Positions 1-5,042 are shown, counted from the stretch's first letter. The stretch: DNA of 5,042 nucleotides from Candidatus Curtissbacteria bacterium RIFCSPLOWO2_01_FULL_38_11b (GCA_001774995.1 MFBO01000022.1:10870-15911), one strand, 5' to 3'. A program made the numbers and translations. Notes: a model not told the origin generated them from the sequence alone.

Positions 1-690
1 GGACCGGACAGAATGGTCTGGCTTTTAGAAGACTGTGGCATTATCGTGTCCCGGGCAACAGTCTGCAGGATACTTGTAAGGAGGAGGTTAGTTGTACCTA
101 AGTCTAAGGAGAAGCGAAGACCTGCACACCTTTACACCAAAGGTTACCCTGGAGAAGAGGTTCAGATTGACACCACAGAGCCACTTGGCAAATCAGGTCC
201 CACACTGATTACGGCAGTTGATGATTTCTCCAGGTGGGGTATGGGAGATTGCTACTATGGCAACAGATCAGATCAGGCAGCATGGTTTCTAAGGAGAATG
301 GTTGCATCAGCCCCTTTCCCCATCAAAGCCGTAAGAACTGACAATGGCTCGGAGTTTAAGAAGTACTTTACAACAACCTGTAATGAGTTGGGTATTAACA
401 TCATTAGAAATCCGGTACATCATCCGACATCAAACGGTAAGGTAGAAAGACTGCATAGAACTATCGAGGAAGAATGCTTCTGGAGAGTTGGTGCAAAACC
501 TGATGATTTGGATTATGCCAGGTATTGGTTAAGCCGTTACCTTGGCTGGTACAATACCAAGAGACGCCATGGAGGCTACGGCATGAGCGGCAGAACACCG
601 CAACAGAGAATCGAGGATTACATAATCAACAATCCATCATATCTTGAAGGGTCTGATGTAAACGAAACCCTGATACTGTACAGCACTTGA
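1..690 (+). CDS. DDE transposase, IS481-like (5' end outside window)
   Basis: Catalytic part of a transposase that cuts and joins the ends of its insertion sequence. The frame is open to the window edge: four codons (G-P-D-R) precede the first Met at 13, so that Met is probably internal and the N-terminal helix-turn-helix is mostly missing. Numbering from that Met, residues 1-25 look like the end of the DNA-binding region (SRATVCRIL). The RNase H-like core follows, with candidate catalytic residues D53 (VQID), D110 (RTDNGSEF) and E145 (NGKVERLHR); 34 residues lie between the last two, close to the usual DD(35)E spacing. The C-terminus has the typical YNTKRRHGGYGMSGRTPQQRI stretch without its first residues altered. 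I see no frameshift or stop, so the visible part looks functional. It converges on the PilX-like gene. IS481 is the best fit; an IS3-type OrfB is the alternative. Confidence 0.88.
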   Translation, partial: GPDRMVWLLEDCGIIVSRATVCRILVRRRLVVPKSKEKRRPAHLYTKGYPGEEVQIDTTEPLGKSGPTLITAVDDFSRWGMGDCYYGNRSDQAAWFLRRMVASAPFPIKAVRTDNGSEFKKYFTTTCNELGINIIRNPVHHPTSNGKVERLHRTIEEECFWRVGAKPDDLDYARYWLSRYLGWYNTKRRHGGYGMSGRTPQQRIEDYIINNPSYLEGSDVNETLILYST

Positions 691-700
691 CATTAGAATA

Positions 701-748
701 ACCCTGTTTGTCTACCTATTCCAAACCTGGTTTGTACTACTATCCACC
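701..748. repeat. imperfect 24-base tandem duplication beyond the transposase gene
   Basis: Positions 701-724 and 725-748 are similar if one or two single-base gaps are allowed: both have ACC(C)TG(G)TTTGT followed by CTAC and TAT. The second copy also holds a small dyad, CAAAC-CTG-GTTTG at 722-734. The pair fills most of the 62-base gap between the transposase stop and the stop of the convergent PilX-like gene. It may be part of the right end of the insertion sequence, for example a transposase binding site, but the left end lies outside the window, so inverted repeats and target duplications cannot be identified. Confidence 0.35.
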
Positions 749-752
749 CTGC

Positions 753-1985
753 CTACTTCCCTATCTTATACGTCCCTCTGATAATTCGCCAGGGGCCTCC
801 TGAACCAGGTAGATCGATTGAGGAAAGATCAGGATCGTAATTGATTATACTACGATGATCCACGTGTAACTGCGCAGCCAAAACAGCCCCTTGAATTGGT
901 TCTGAATCGTTGTTGCTAATTTCAATACGTGCGTTTCCAACTGAGAAGAATACAAAATTACCCCAAACGTGTACAAGTGGTGTGGCAGAATCTCCAGTGT
1001 AAACCAAAATCACAAAACCTTTGGTGGGACTAGCAGAAGTTGCAAAAAACTCTACATTTTCAATATCGATAGTGCCATCTACAACAATAGCTGTACTGGT
1101 GGATCCAAATGATTCATCAAGATAGATCTTAAAATCGGCATCTTGATCAACTGTTAAACCGCCTGTTATGTGAATTGGTCCAGTCACAGTTAAAGATGTT
1201 GGACCACACGTTCCTTCTACTCTCAAACTGACAATCTGTCTCGGGCCTAAACTGTGAGAACCACCGCAATATATAGTAAACCCATCGGCTCCACCAGCAA
1301 AAGCTTGATTGTTAAAAGAATCAACATCAAGATTGGGGAGTGCCAAATAATCTGCCCCCTCAGTCTCAGCTCCACTAACTGTAAGATTAGTTGTACCACC
1401 AGCCCAAACATCGCCATTAACAATATCAAAAGGAAGTAAATGGCAACCGCCTTCCCTGCAGGCATCCCCATTTGAATAAACATTGCCTTCAACTTGAGCG
1501 GCAGGGTCTATTTCTAATAATGCACCAATTTCGCCTGAATGGAGGACGAAGGGAATAGAAATCGGTCCCATAGCAGCATCAACTGTAATCACCCTTTTGG
1601 CTTTTGGATTTGTGCAGTTTGGAATACATCCCTCGGAGGTGATTTTTCTGTCTCCCCCCGCACCAACTATCGGGTGAACATCGACTTTAAATGTACCTTG
1701 CCCAAAGACAAGACCGGGAAAGTCGGGGGCGCTACCGCGAGTGTCATCGCCGTGGTAACTTAGGGGATTGGGGTCAGTATTTAGTTGGAAAAGTGCATGT
1801 TCAACACCCGCTTCTGCTAAAGAAACTGCCTGTTCATTTAAAATAGATGAAGCGCCAAAAGTGCGAAAATGGATGACTTTTGTGTAAAGAATTAAAGATA
1901 TCATTACGACTATCGCCAGATAAAAAAATGCCAGAACCATTGCCTGGCCGGCCTTCAAAGATGCTCTAAATTTGGGCAGTGTCAT
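753..1985 (-). CDS. PilX-like type IV pilus assembly / surface-anchored protein
   Basis: A 410-residue protein with a pilin-like N-terminus: a short basic segment (K5, R7, K11), then a hydrophobic helix at about residues 14-35 starting GQAMVLAFF, then the motif QAVSLAEAGVEHAL (52-65), typical of PilX N-terminal domains. Cleavage after G13 by prepilin peptidase is possible, but the usual Glu at +5 is absent. The rest is Gly-, Thr- and Asp-rich with short hydrophobic strands (about 150-380), suggesting a secreted beta-rich, possibly beta-helical, domain. Near the end, GAVLAAQLHVD and INYDPDLSS resemble the C-terminal signature of such proteins. Six cysteines fall in three close pairs (120/124, 176/181, 240/260), which could form disulfides outside the cell. 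It follows gnd by 7 bases and is probably co-transcribed. AAGG directly abuts the ATG, too close for a normal ribosome site. The pilus role is inferred; the fold and PilX family are likely. Confidence 0.75.
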   Translation of the reverse strand: MTLPKFRASLKAGQAMVLAFFYLAIVVMISLILYTKVIHFRTFGASSILNEQAVSLAEAGVEHALFQLNTDPNPLSYHGDDTRGSAPDFPGLVFGQGTFKVDVHPIVGAGGDRKITSEGCIPNCTNPKAKRVITVDAAMGPISIPFVLHSGEIGALLEIDPAAQVEGNVYSNGDACREGGCHLLPFDIVNGDVWAGGTTNLTVSGAETEGADYLALPNLDVDSFNNQAFAGGADGFTIYCGGSHSLGPRQIVSLRVEGTCGPTSLTVTGPIHITGGLTVDQDADFKIYLDESFGSTSTAIVVDGTIDIENVEFFATSASPTKGFVILVYTGDSATPLVHVWGNFVFFSVGNARIEISNNDSEPIQGAVLAAQLHVDHRSIINYDPDLSSIDLPGSGGPWRIIRGTYKIGK

Positions 1986-1992
1986 CCTTGAT

Positions 1993-3024
1993 TCAATTAT
2001 GCACCGATTTGGAAAAATTTCGCAACTGAGGCTTTTGTAAAATCACTTTTACTTCATGCCCGCCAAAAGCTTGGCGGAGTGCGCTAACTAGCCGAGCTGC
2101 AAAAGATGCGGAGATTTTTACGTCTTTTCGCGATTTAGTGCGGAAATTTAAAGCCTCCTCAATCACACGCAAGGGGACCCTTTGCACTCTAGCTTCTTGC
2201 ACAGTCCAGTCCCCCTCACCCGAAGCTTCAATATAACCATCTAGCTTTTCAAGCTTTGGGTCAGCATTAAGTGCTTCAACAGTTCTTGCCATCATAAAAC
2301 CGGAAACCAATGTGCCCTTTTGGTAAAGCTTGGCAACTCTGACTAAATCCAAATTGTAAGGTGATTTAGAAAGAATCCCGAAACCCTCACCAATTGACTG
2401 CATCAAACCGTATTCAATACCGTTGTGAACCATCTTAACAAAATGTCCTGCACCGCCTTCTCCGAAATAATCAAAGCCGCCTGAGGGTCTCGCCAAAGAA
2501 TCCAGAATCGGTTTGATGTGCTTATATGCACTTCTATTCCCTCCGACCATCAAAGGATAACCGCTACGGGCTGCAATTATTCCGCCCGAAACTCCAATCC
2601 CCAGAAAGCGGATACCATTTTGCGAAAAATGCTCAAACCTTTTTTGCGTATCGGTATAATGAGCATTTCCCCCGTCAATGACAATATCACCCACGTCAAT
2701 ATACTTCTCAACCTCATCCAAGATTTCCTGGGTTGCACCAACTGTCTTTGACCCTGAGCTTGCTTGCACTGAGTTTACCGAACGTGTCGAACGGGCTGGA
2801 AGCATTAGCCAGACGATTCTTGGTTTATCAAGTTTTGATAGCAAATCTGCAATATTCTCTCCAACTTCCAGCTCCCCTTTTAATTTCAAATTTCTAATTT
2901 CAAATTTCAAATTTTCAATATTCTCTCTCGTCCTATTCCACACAACAACCTCATGGCCTTCCTTGACCAACTTGGTCACCATTCGACTGCCCATTCGGCC
3001 AACGCCAATGAATCCTAATTTCAT
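1993..3024 (-). CDS. gnd: 6-phosphogluconate dehydrogenase (decarboxylating), short form, with in-frame repeats
   Basis: Oxidises and decarboxylates 6-phosphogluconate to ribulose-5-phosphate in the cytoplasm, yielding NAD(P)H. The N-terminal Rossmann fold has GVGRMG (7-12); NRT at 30-32 ends the second strand and looks more like an NADP than a NAD site, though this is weak evidence. Substrate and catalytic motifs are intact: DGGN (117-120), GVSGG (144-148), KMVHNGIEY (197-205, with K197, N201 and E204 matching the catalytic Lys, Asn and Glu of the family), GEGDWTVQEA (269-278) and FGGH (320-323). At 343 residues it is longer than the usual 300 or so of the short form. Much of the excess lies in two low-complexity stretches, residues 38-49 and 78-92, which are encoded by repeat DNA. 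Both are in the cofactor domain, before the catalytic motifs. It starts 13 bases after pgl, the gene for the preceding pathway step. No Shine-Dalgarno is visible before the ATG. Confidence 0.93.
   Translation of the reverse strand: MKLGFIGVGRMGSRMVTKLVKEGHEVVVWNRTRENIENLKFEIRNLKLKGELEVGENIADLLSKLDKPRIVWLMLPARSTRSVNSVQASSGSKTVGATQEILDEVEKYIDVGDIVIDGGNAHYTDTQKRFEHFSQNGIRFLGIGVSGGIIAARSGYPLMVGGNRSAYKHIKPILDSLARPSGGFDYFGEGGAGHFVKMVHNGIEYGLMQSIGEGFGILSKSPYNLDLVRVAKLYQKGTLVSGFMMARTVEALNADPKLEKLDGYIEASGEGDWTVQEARVQRVPLRVIEEALNFRTKSRKDVKISASFAARLVSALRQAFGGHEVKVILQKPQLRNFSKSVHN
2750..2795 (-). repeat. nested TTCG...CTCAG repeat inserted in gnd
   Basis: On the coding strand the left half-unit CGTTCG occurs twice (followed by ACA, then GTA), and the right half-unit AACTCAG / AAGCTCAG also occurs twice. 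The result is one unit nested inside another. The right end GCTCAGGGTC is identical to the end of the first unit in cysS. It encodes residues 78-92 of Gnd (rich in Ser, Arg and Val), between the LPA of the conserved WLMLPA motif and the helix starting KTVGATQE. That span is roughly 15-17 residues longer than I expect for the family. Confidence 0.75.
2882..2916 (-). repeat. 7-base tandem array (AATTTCA on plus strand) inside gnd
   Basis: Units on the plus strand: AATTTCA (2882-2888), AATTTCT (2889-2895), AATTTCA (2896-2902), AATTTCA (2903-2909) and a degenerate AATTTTC (2910-2916). It encodes the Asn/Leu/Lys/Phe/Glu stretch around residues 37-48 of Gnd, between the second Rossmann strand and the next helix. 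Seven is not a multiple of three, so gain or loss of one unit would shift the frame early in the gene. Confidence 0.8.
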
Positions 3025-3030
3025 ACAACG

Positions 3031-3036
3031 ATTATA
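3031..3036 (-). promoter_or_regulatory. possible -10 element of a gnd promoter
   Basis: Read on the minus strand, TATAAT lies six bases before the gnd ATG, in the 13-base gap after pgl. If used, transcription would start at or next to the ATG and give a leaderless message, in keeping with the lack of a Shine-Dalgarno there. No matching -35 hexamer is visible at 16-18 bases, and the region is A/T-rich, so a chance match is quite possible. Confidence 0.2.
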
Positions 3037-3037
3037 A

Positions 3038-3757
3038 CTATTTTATAGATATGTCTGTTATTAAATAACTTTGTACCGCTGCTTTCCTATAAAAAATCGC
3101 CGGATACTTCTGCATATCATTAACCCCCCCGTCTAAAAGAATCCTTAATGTCTCCTTTTTCTCCTGCCCAAATATTAGAATCACAAAGCTTGTGAACTCG
3201 CCCAATGCTTTAAACGTCAAGCTGATTCTTTTTGGAAATTCTAGGCCCGCATCCCGCATCGCGGGAGAGGACCGCAAGCTTCGCTTATCTTTAACTTCTT
3301 CGGCAACTACATAATCGGCAGAATGAGCAGCCAAACTTTTAGGAAAAATTCCAGCAGTATGCAAATCTTTCCCAATACCCATGACCCCAACTCTTTTTTT
3401 AAACCTATTAAGTAGATCTTTTATTTCATTATTATAATTCTTGGCCGTTTGCAAAAATTCCAAACCTTTCAAAATTTTGTGTGATTCAATACACTTCTCG
3501 TCTGCAAATTCTTTAACTTTCTGATTTTTCAACAAAAGTTCGTTGCTGTCTTTATGAAACGGCTTCCCAAACCGCTCATCGACAACACAGATGGCACCTG
3601 GCAGCGCGTCAGCAGGTTTAACCAGCATTTTTAGATAATCCACAGAAGTTCCCCCAGAAAGCGCCAAAAGCGTCTTTTCATCAACTAATCTTTTTAAAAT
3701 ACCGTGAGCCTTTTCTTGTCCCTCTTCCCTATTCCTGACTTTTACAATTTGGATCAT
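3038..3757 (-). CDS. pgl: 6-phosphogluconolactonase, with in-frame repeat
   Basis: Hydrolyses 6-phosphoglucono-1,5-lactone to 6-phosphogluconate, the substrate of the gnd product encoded next. Its 239 residues fit the family of SugarP-isomerase-like lactonases. Visible motifs are LALSGGTS (31-38, phosphate loop), VVDERFG (58-64), SNELL (71-75), GVMGIGKDLHTAGIFP (124-139, with the family's conserved His as H133; the usual DGHTA reads DLHTA here) and KRISLTFKAL (176-185). Residues 159-173, just before KRISL, do not resemble the family. They are encoded by a GC-rich palindromic repeat and add about 14 residues to a surface loop. The start is supported by GAGAAG six bases before the ATG; this sits at the edge of the repeat element that fills the gap to cysS. 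The Gly-to-Leu change next to the conserved His is worth noting, but all other motifs are intact, so I expect an active enzyme. Confidence 0.9.
   Translation of the reverse strand: MIQIVKVRNREEGQEKAHGILKRLVDEKTLLALSGGTSVDYLKMLVKPADALPGAICVVDERFGKPFHKDSNELLLKNQKVKEFADEKCIESHKILKGLEFLQTAKNYNNEIKDLLNRFKKRVGVMGIGKDLHTAGIFPKSLAAHSADYVVAEEVKDKRSLRSSPAMRDAGLEFPKRISLTFKALGEFTSFVILIFGQEKKETLRILLDGGVNDMQKYPAIFYRKAAVQSYLITDISIK
3239..3283 (-). repeat. GC-rich palindromic repeat inserted in pgl
   Basis: The core is a perfect hairpin, TCCCGC-ATC-GCGGGA on the plus strand (3252-3266), preceded by a further copy of CCCGCAT (3247-3253 overlapping the arm) and followed by AAGC-TTC-GCTT (3276-3286). On the coding strand the 13-base core CCCGCGATGCGGG differs by one base from CCCGCAATGCGGG in the element upstream of pgl. 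It encodes residues 159-173 of Pgl in frame. The boundaries are estimated from where the protein departs from the family pattern. Confidence 0.65.
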
Positions 3758-3763
3758 TTTTTA

Positions 3764-3769
3764 CTTCTC
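3764..3769 (-). promoter_or_regulatory. ribosome binding site of pgl, at the end of a repeat element
   Basis: GAGAAG on the minus strand lies six bases before the pgl ATG. It is the only convincing Shine-Dalgarno-like sequence before a start in this window. Five of its six bases belong to the terminal inverted repeat of the adjacent palindromic element, so the repeat seems to have supplied, or overlapped, the translation signal. Confidence 0.45.
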
Positions 3770-3848
3770 GATTCCCCCGCATTGCGGGGTCACTCGAAGA
3801 ATACTCGTACTGAGATTTATCGAAGTATTGTTCGAGTCCTATCGAGAA
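3765..3848. repeat. 84-base composite palindromic element between cysS and pgl
   Basis: The ends are an 8-base perfect inverted repeat, TTCTCGAT (3765-3772) and ATCGAGAA (3841-3848). Inside are a GC hairpin CCCCGCA-T-TGCGGGG (3775-3789) and a second inverted repeat of 14 bases with one mismatch (3792-3805 against 3824-3837). The loop of the latter, with its edge, holds TTCGATAAATCTCAG on the minus strand (3810-3824), the same core found in the cysS and gnd insertions and in the same orientation. The element occupies 84 of the 103 bases between the genes. No T-run follows the GC hairpin, so it does not look like an intrinsic terminator. I see no target duplication and no coding capacity. Confidence 0.8.
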
Positions 3849-3860
3849 CTTCCTCTAAAT

Positions 3861-5042
3861 TCACTTTGACCTTGACTTGACAGCCTTCCACCTCGGTCCA
3901 TCTGGGGTATCCTCGACCTCCACACCGATTTTCCTCAACTCTTCACGTATCTTGTCAGAAGCATCGAAATCACCTTCCGCTCTTAACTGCTCCCTTTCAT
4001 TAATTAACTCCTTTGCCCCTTTTGGCAGCTCAAGTTTTCTGACCTTTTCAAGCCCCAACCCTAAAACTTCATCCATGACCAGAATCGATTGGTGTTTTGC
4101 AGACGTTGGATAATCGCTTTTGACCATTTTCCACATTACAGATATCGCCCGTGGCATATCTAAATCGTTATTGACTGCTTCTTTAAAATCTCCTTCAAAC
4201 TCCGCACATCCGATTTTCGGGCTACCCCAATTTGCAACTTCCTCACGCAATTTCTCAAGTGCATTTTGCGCCGCTTCCAAAGATTTCCATGTAAAATTCA
4301 GTTTCGATCTGTAATGCGCGGTCAAAAATAAATAGCGAAGAGCTAAAGGATCAAACCCTTTCTTGATAATGCCAGAAAGAGTAAAAATATTTCCTAAGCT
4401 CTTGGCCATTTTTTCACCCTCAACTAATAAATGCTCACCCTCCATCCAAAAATTGACAAACTTTTGAGAAGTCGCCGCCTCACTTTGGGCAATTTCGTTT
4501 TCGTGATGGGGAAATAAAAGATCAACGCCGCCTGTATGAATATCAATGGTTCGACTTTGCAGTTCGGCCCTGAGCTCACTGCCGAAGGGCTCACCATTGA
4601 CCCTGAGCTTATCCGAAGGGTCTAAACTTTGGCCTAAATACTGAATACTCATTGCACTACATTCTATATGCCAACCCGGCCTGCCAATTCCCCAAGGTGA
4701 ATCAAACGCCTCACCCCGAGCTTTCGCACCCTTACTTTCTTTCTTCCAAAGCGCAAAGTCCTGCGGGTTCTCTTTATCATATTCATCAACGTCAATCCGT
4801 GCTCCAGCCTTTATACCCTTGACATTTGCACCAGAAAGTTGCCCGTAATCTTTGTATTTCGCAATTGAAAAATAAACAGACCCGTCCTTAACATACGCAA
4901 AACCCTTTTTAAGAAGTACACCAATTATTCGAATAATTGGTGTAATGTGATCTGTCGCTGCAGGGTATTTGTCTGCTTTGAGAAAGTTGAGTTTTTCTAA
5001 ATCTTCAAAAAAAGCATCGGTATATTCCCCAGTCAGCTCACC
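3861..5042 (-). CDS. cysS: cysteinyl-tRNA synthetase (5' end outside window), with 26-residue in-frame insertion
   Basis: Charges tRNA-Cys with cysteine. The frame is open from the window edge at 5042; 130 codons precede the Met at 4652, which is internal (it is the M of the conserved WHIECSAM). The visible part is 393 residues; the N-terminus with HIGH and the first zinc Cys is missing. Seen in order: YTDAFFEDLEKLNF (fragment residues 7-20), GWHIECSAM with zinc ligand C128, HTGGVDLLFPHHENE with ligands H179 and E183, and the KMSKS loop as KMAKS (211-215). The helical tRNA-binding region follows, and a C-terminal segment with EREQLRAEGDFDASDKIREEL. In E. coli the Cys209-His234 spacing is 25; here it is 51, exactly 26 more. 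The extra residues, 139-164, are encoded by two palindromic repeat units. All visible catalytic motifs are intact, so the enzyme is presumably active. It is probably the upstream gene of the pgl-gnd unit. Confidence 0.96.
   Translation of the reverse strand, partial: GELTGEYTDAFFEDLEKLNFLKADKYPAATDHITPIIRIIGVLLKKGFAYVKDGSVYFSIAKYKDYGQLSGANVKGIKAGARIDVDEYDKENPQDFALWKKESKGAKARGEAFDSPWGIGRPGWHIECSAMSIQYLGQSLDPSDKLRVNGEPFGSELRAELQSRTIDIHTGGVDLLFPHHENEIAQSEAATSQKFVNFWMEGEHLLVEGEKMAKSLGNIFTLSGIIKKGFDPLALRYLFLTAHYRSKLNFTWKSLEAAQNALEKLREEVANWGSPKIGCAEFEGDFKEAVNNDLDMPRAISVMWKMVKSDYPTSAKHQSILVMDEVLGLGLEKVRKLELPKGAKELINEREQLRAEGDFDASDKIREELRKIGVEVEDTPDGPRWKAVKSRSK
4551..4628 (-). repeat. two TTCG...CTCAG palindromic units inserted in cysS
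   Basis: Unit A (4599-4622) has arms GACCCT and AGGGTC around TCGGATAAGCTC on the coding strand. Unit B (4567-4590) has arms GCCCT and AGGGC around a related 14-base centre, TCGGCAGTGAGCTC. The left half-units are 31 bases apart. Unit B overlaps another perfect dyad, TTCGGC (4563-4568) with GCCGAA (4581-4586). The 78 bases given are those coding for the 26 residues absent from ordinary cysteinyl-tRNA synthetases. Unit A reads CCT-TCG in frame while unit B reads CCC-TTC, so the same core is translated in more than one frame. Confidence 0.85.
4917..4944. repeat. perfect 28-base palindrome inside cysS
   Basis: TACACCAATTATTC (4917-4930) is followed without a spacer by its exact reverse complement (4931-4944). 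One further base pair forms outside a single mismatch (4915 with 4946). It encodes the TPIIRIIGVL segment of the synthetase, where the family has a normal helix, so it is not an inserted repeat. In RNA it could form a hairpin with a small central loop. Confidence 0.9.

Noticed and set aside
722..734. CAAAC-CTG-GTTTG as a terminator between the convergent genes
   Set aside because: The stem is only five base pairs with a three-base loop, and no T-run follows in either direction.
1247..1763. Open frames on both strands inside the PilX-like gene
   Set aside because: They overlap a long frame with a clear pilin-like N-terminus and have no recognisable motifs, so they are shadows.
2060..2077. Hairpin CCGCCAA-AAGC-TTGGCGG near the 3' end of gnd
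   Set aside because: It encodes the conserved LRQAFGGH motif, so the protein explains the sequence, and a 7-base stem could easily arise by chance.
2518..3037. Plus-strand open frames opposite gnd
   Set aside because: gnd has all its family motifs on the minus strand; the opposite frames are low-complexity with no family likeness.
3775..3789. GC-rich hairpin as an intrinsic terminator after cysS
   Set aside because: No T-run follows on either strand, and it is one part of a larger palindromic element.
3877..4314. Plus-strand open frames opposite cysS
   Set aside because: They lie opposite well-conserved synthetase sequence and show no motif of their own.
2750..4622. Idea that the repeats share one orientation because only that strand is free of stops
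   Set aside because: Reading the actual copies in all frames, each has a stop in one of the three sense frames, and the reverse strand has a similar load (CCC-TGA), so orientation is not explained this way.
2750..4628. CRISPR array formed by the repeats
   Set aside because: The copies are few, irregularly spaced, palindromic and mostly inside genes, with no unique spacers of even length.

Overview
The window looks like a piece of a Candidate Phyla Radiation (Patescibacteria) genome, possibly of the Microgenomates type. This is inferred from three things: the PilX-like surface protein, the tightly packed genes with poor Shine-Dalgarno signals, and short palindromic and A/T-rich repeats sitting inside housekeeping genes. 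TGA ends three of the five reading frames, so the UGA-to-glycine code of Gracilibacteria and Absconditabacteria does not apply. The phylum call is tentative because no rRNA or marker protein was compared.

Layout. Positions 1-690 (+) hold the 3' part of a DDE transposase, most like IS481, cut by the left window edge. Positions 691-752 are a short gap between convergent genes; the right end of the insertion sequence probably lies in it. From 5042 down to 753 there are four genes in a row on the minus strand: cysS (cysteinyl-tRNA synthetase, 5' end outside the window), pgl (6-phosphogluconolactonase), gnd (6-phosphogluconate dehydrogenase, short form) and a PilX-like pilin/envelope protein. Gaps are 103, 13 and 7 bases, which suggests one transcription unit. 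pgl and gnd encode consecutive steps of the oxidative pentose phosphate pathway (6-phosphogluconolactone to 6-phosphogluconate to ribulose-5-phosphate, with NAD(P)H). No glucose-6-phosphate dehydrogenase gene is seen here. There is no gene-free stretch longer than 300 bases, and I saw no tRNA, rRNA or CRISPR array.

The most striking feature is repeat DNA inserted in frame into all three housekeeping genes. cysS has 78 extra bases made of two units with the core TTCG...CTCAG, placed exactly between two zinc ligands. gnd has a nested copy of the same core and, nearer its start, a 7-base tandem array. pgl carries a GC-rich hairpin whose 13-base core recurs in an 84-base palindromic element just upstream of pgl. 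That element also contains the TTCG...CTCAG core. Together they resemble the protein-invading palindromic elements known from Rickettsia, in an unrelated setting. Separately, cysS contains a perfect 28-base palindrome within otherwise ordinary coding sequence.
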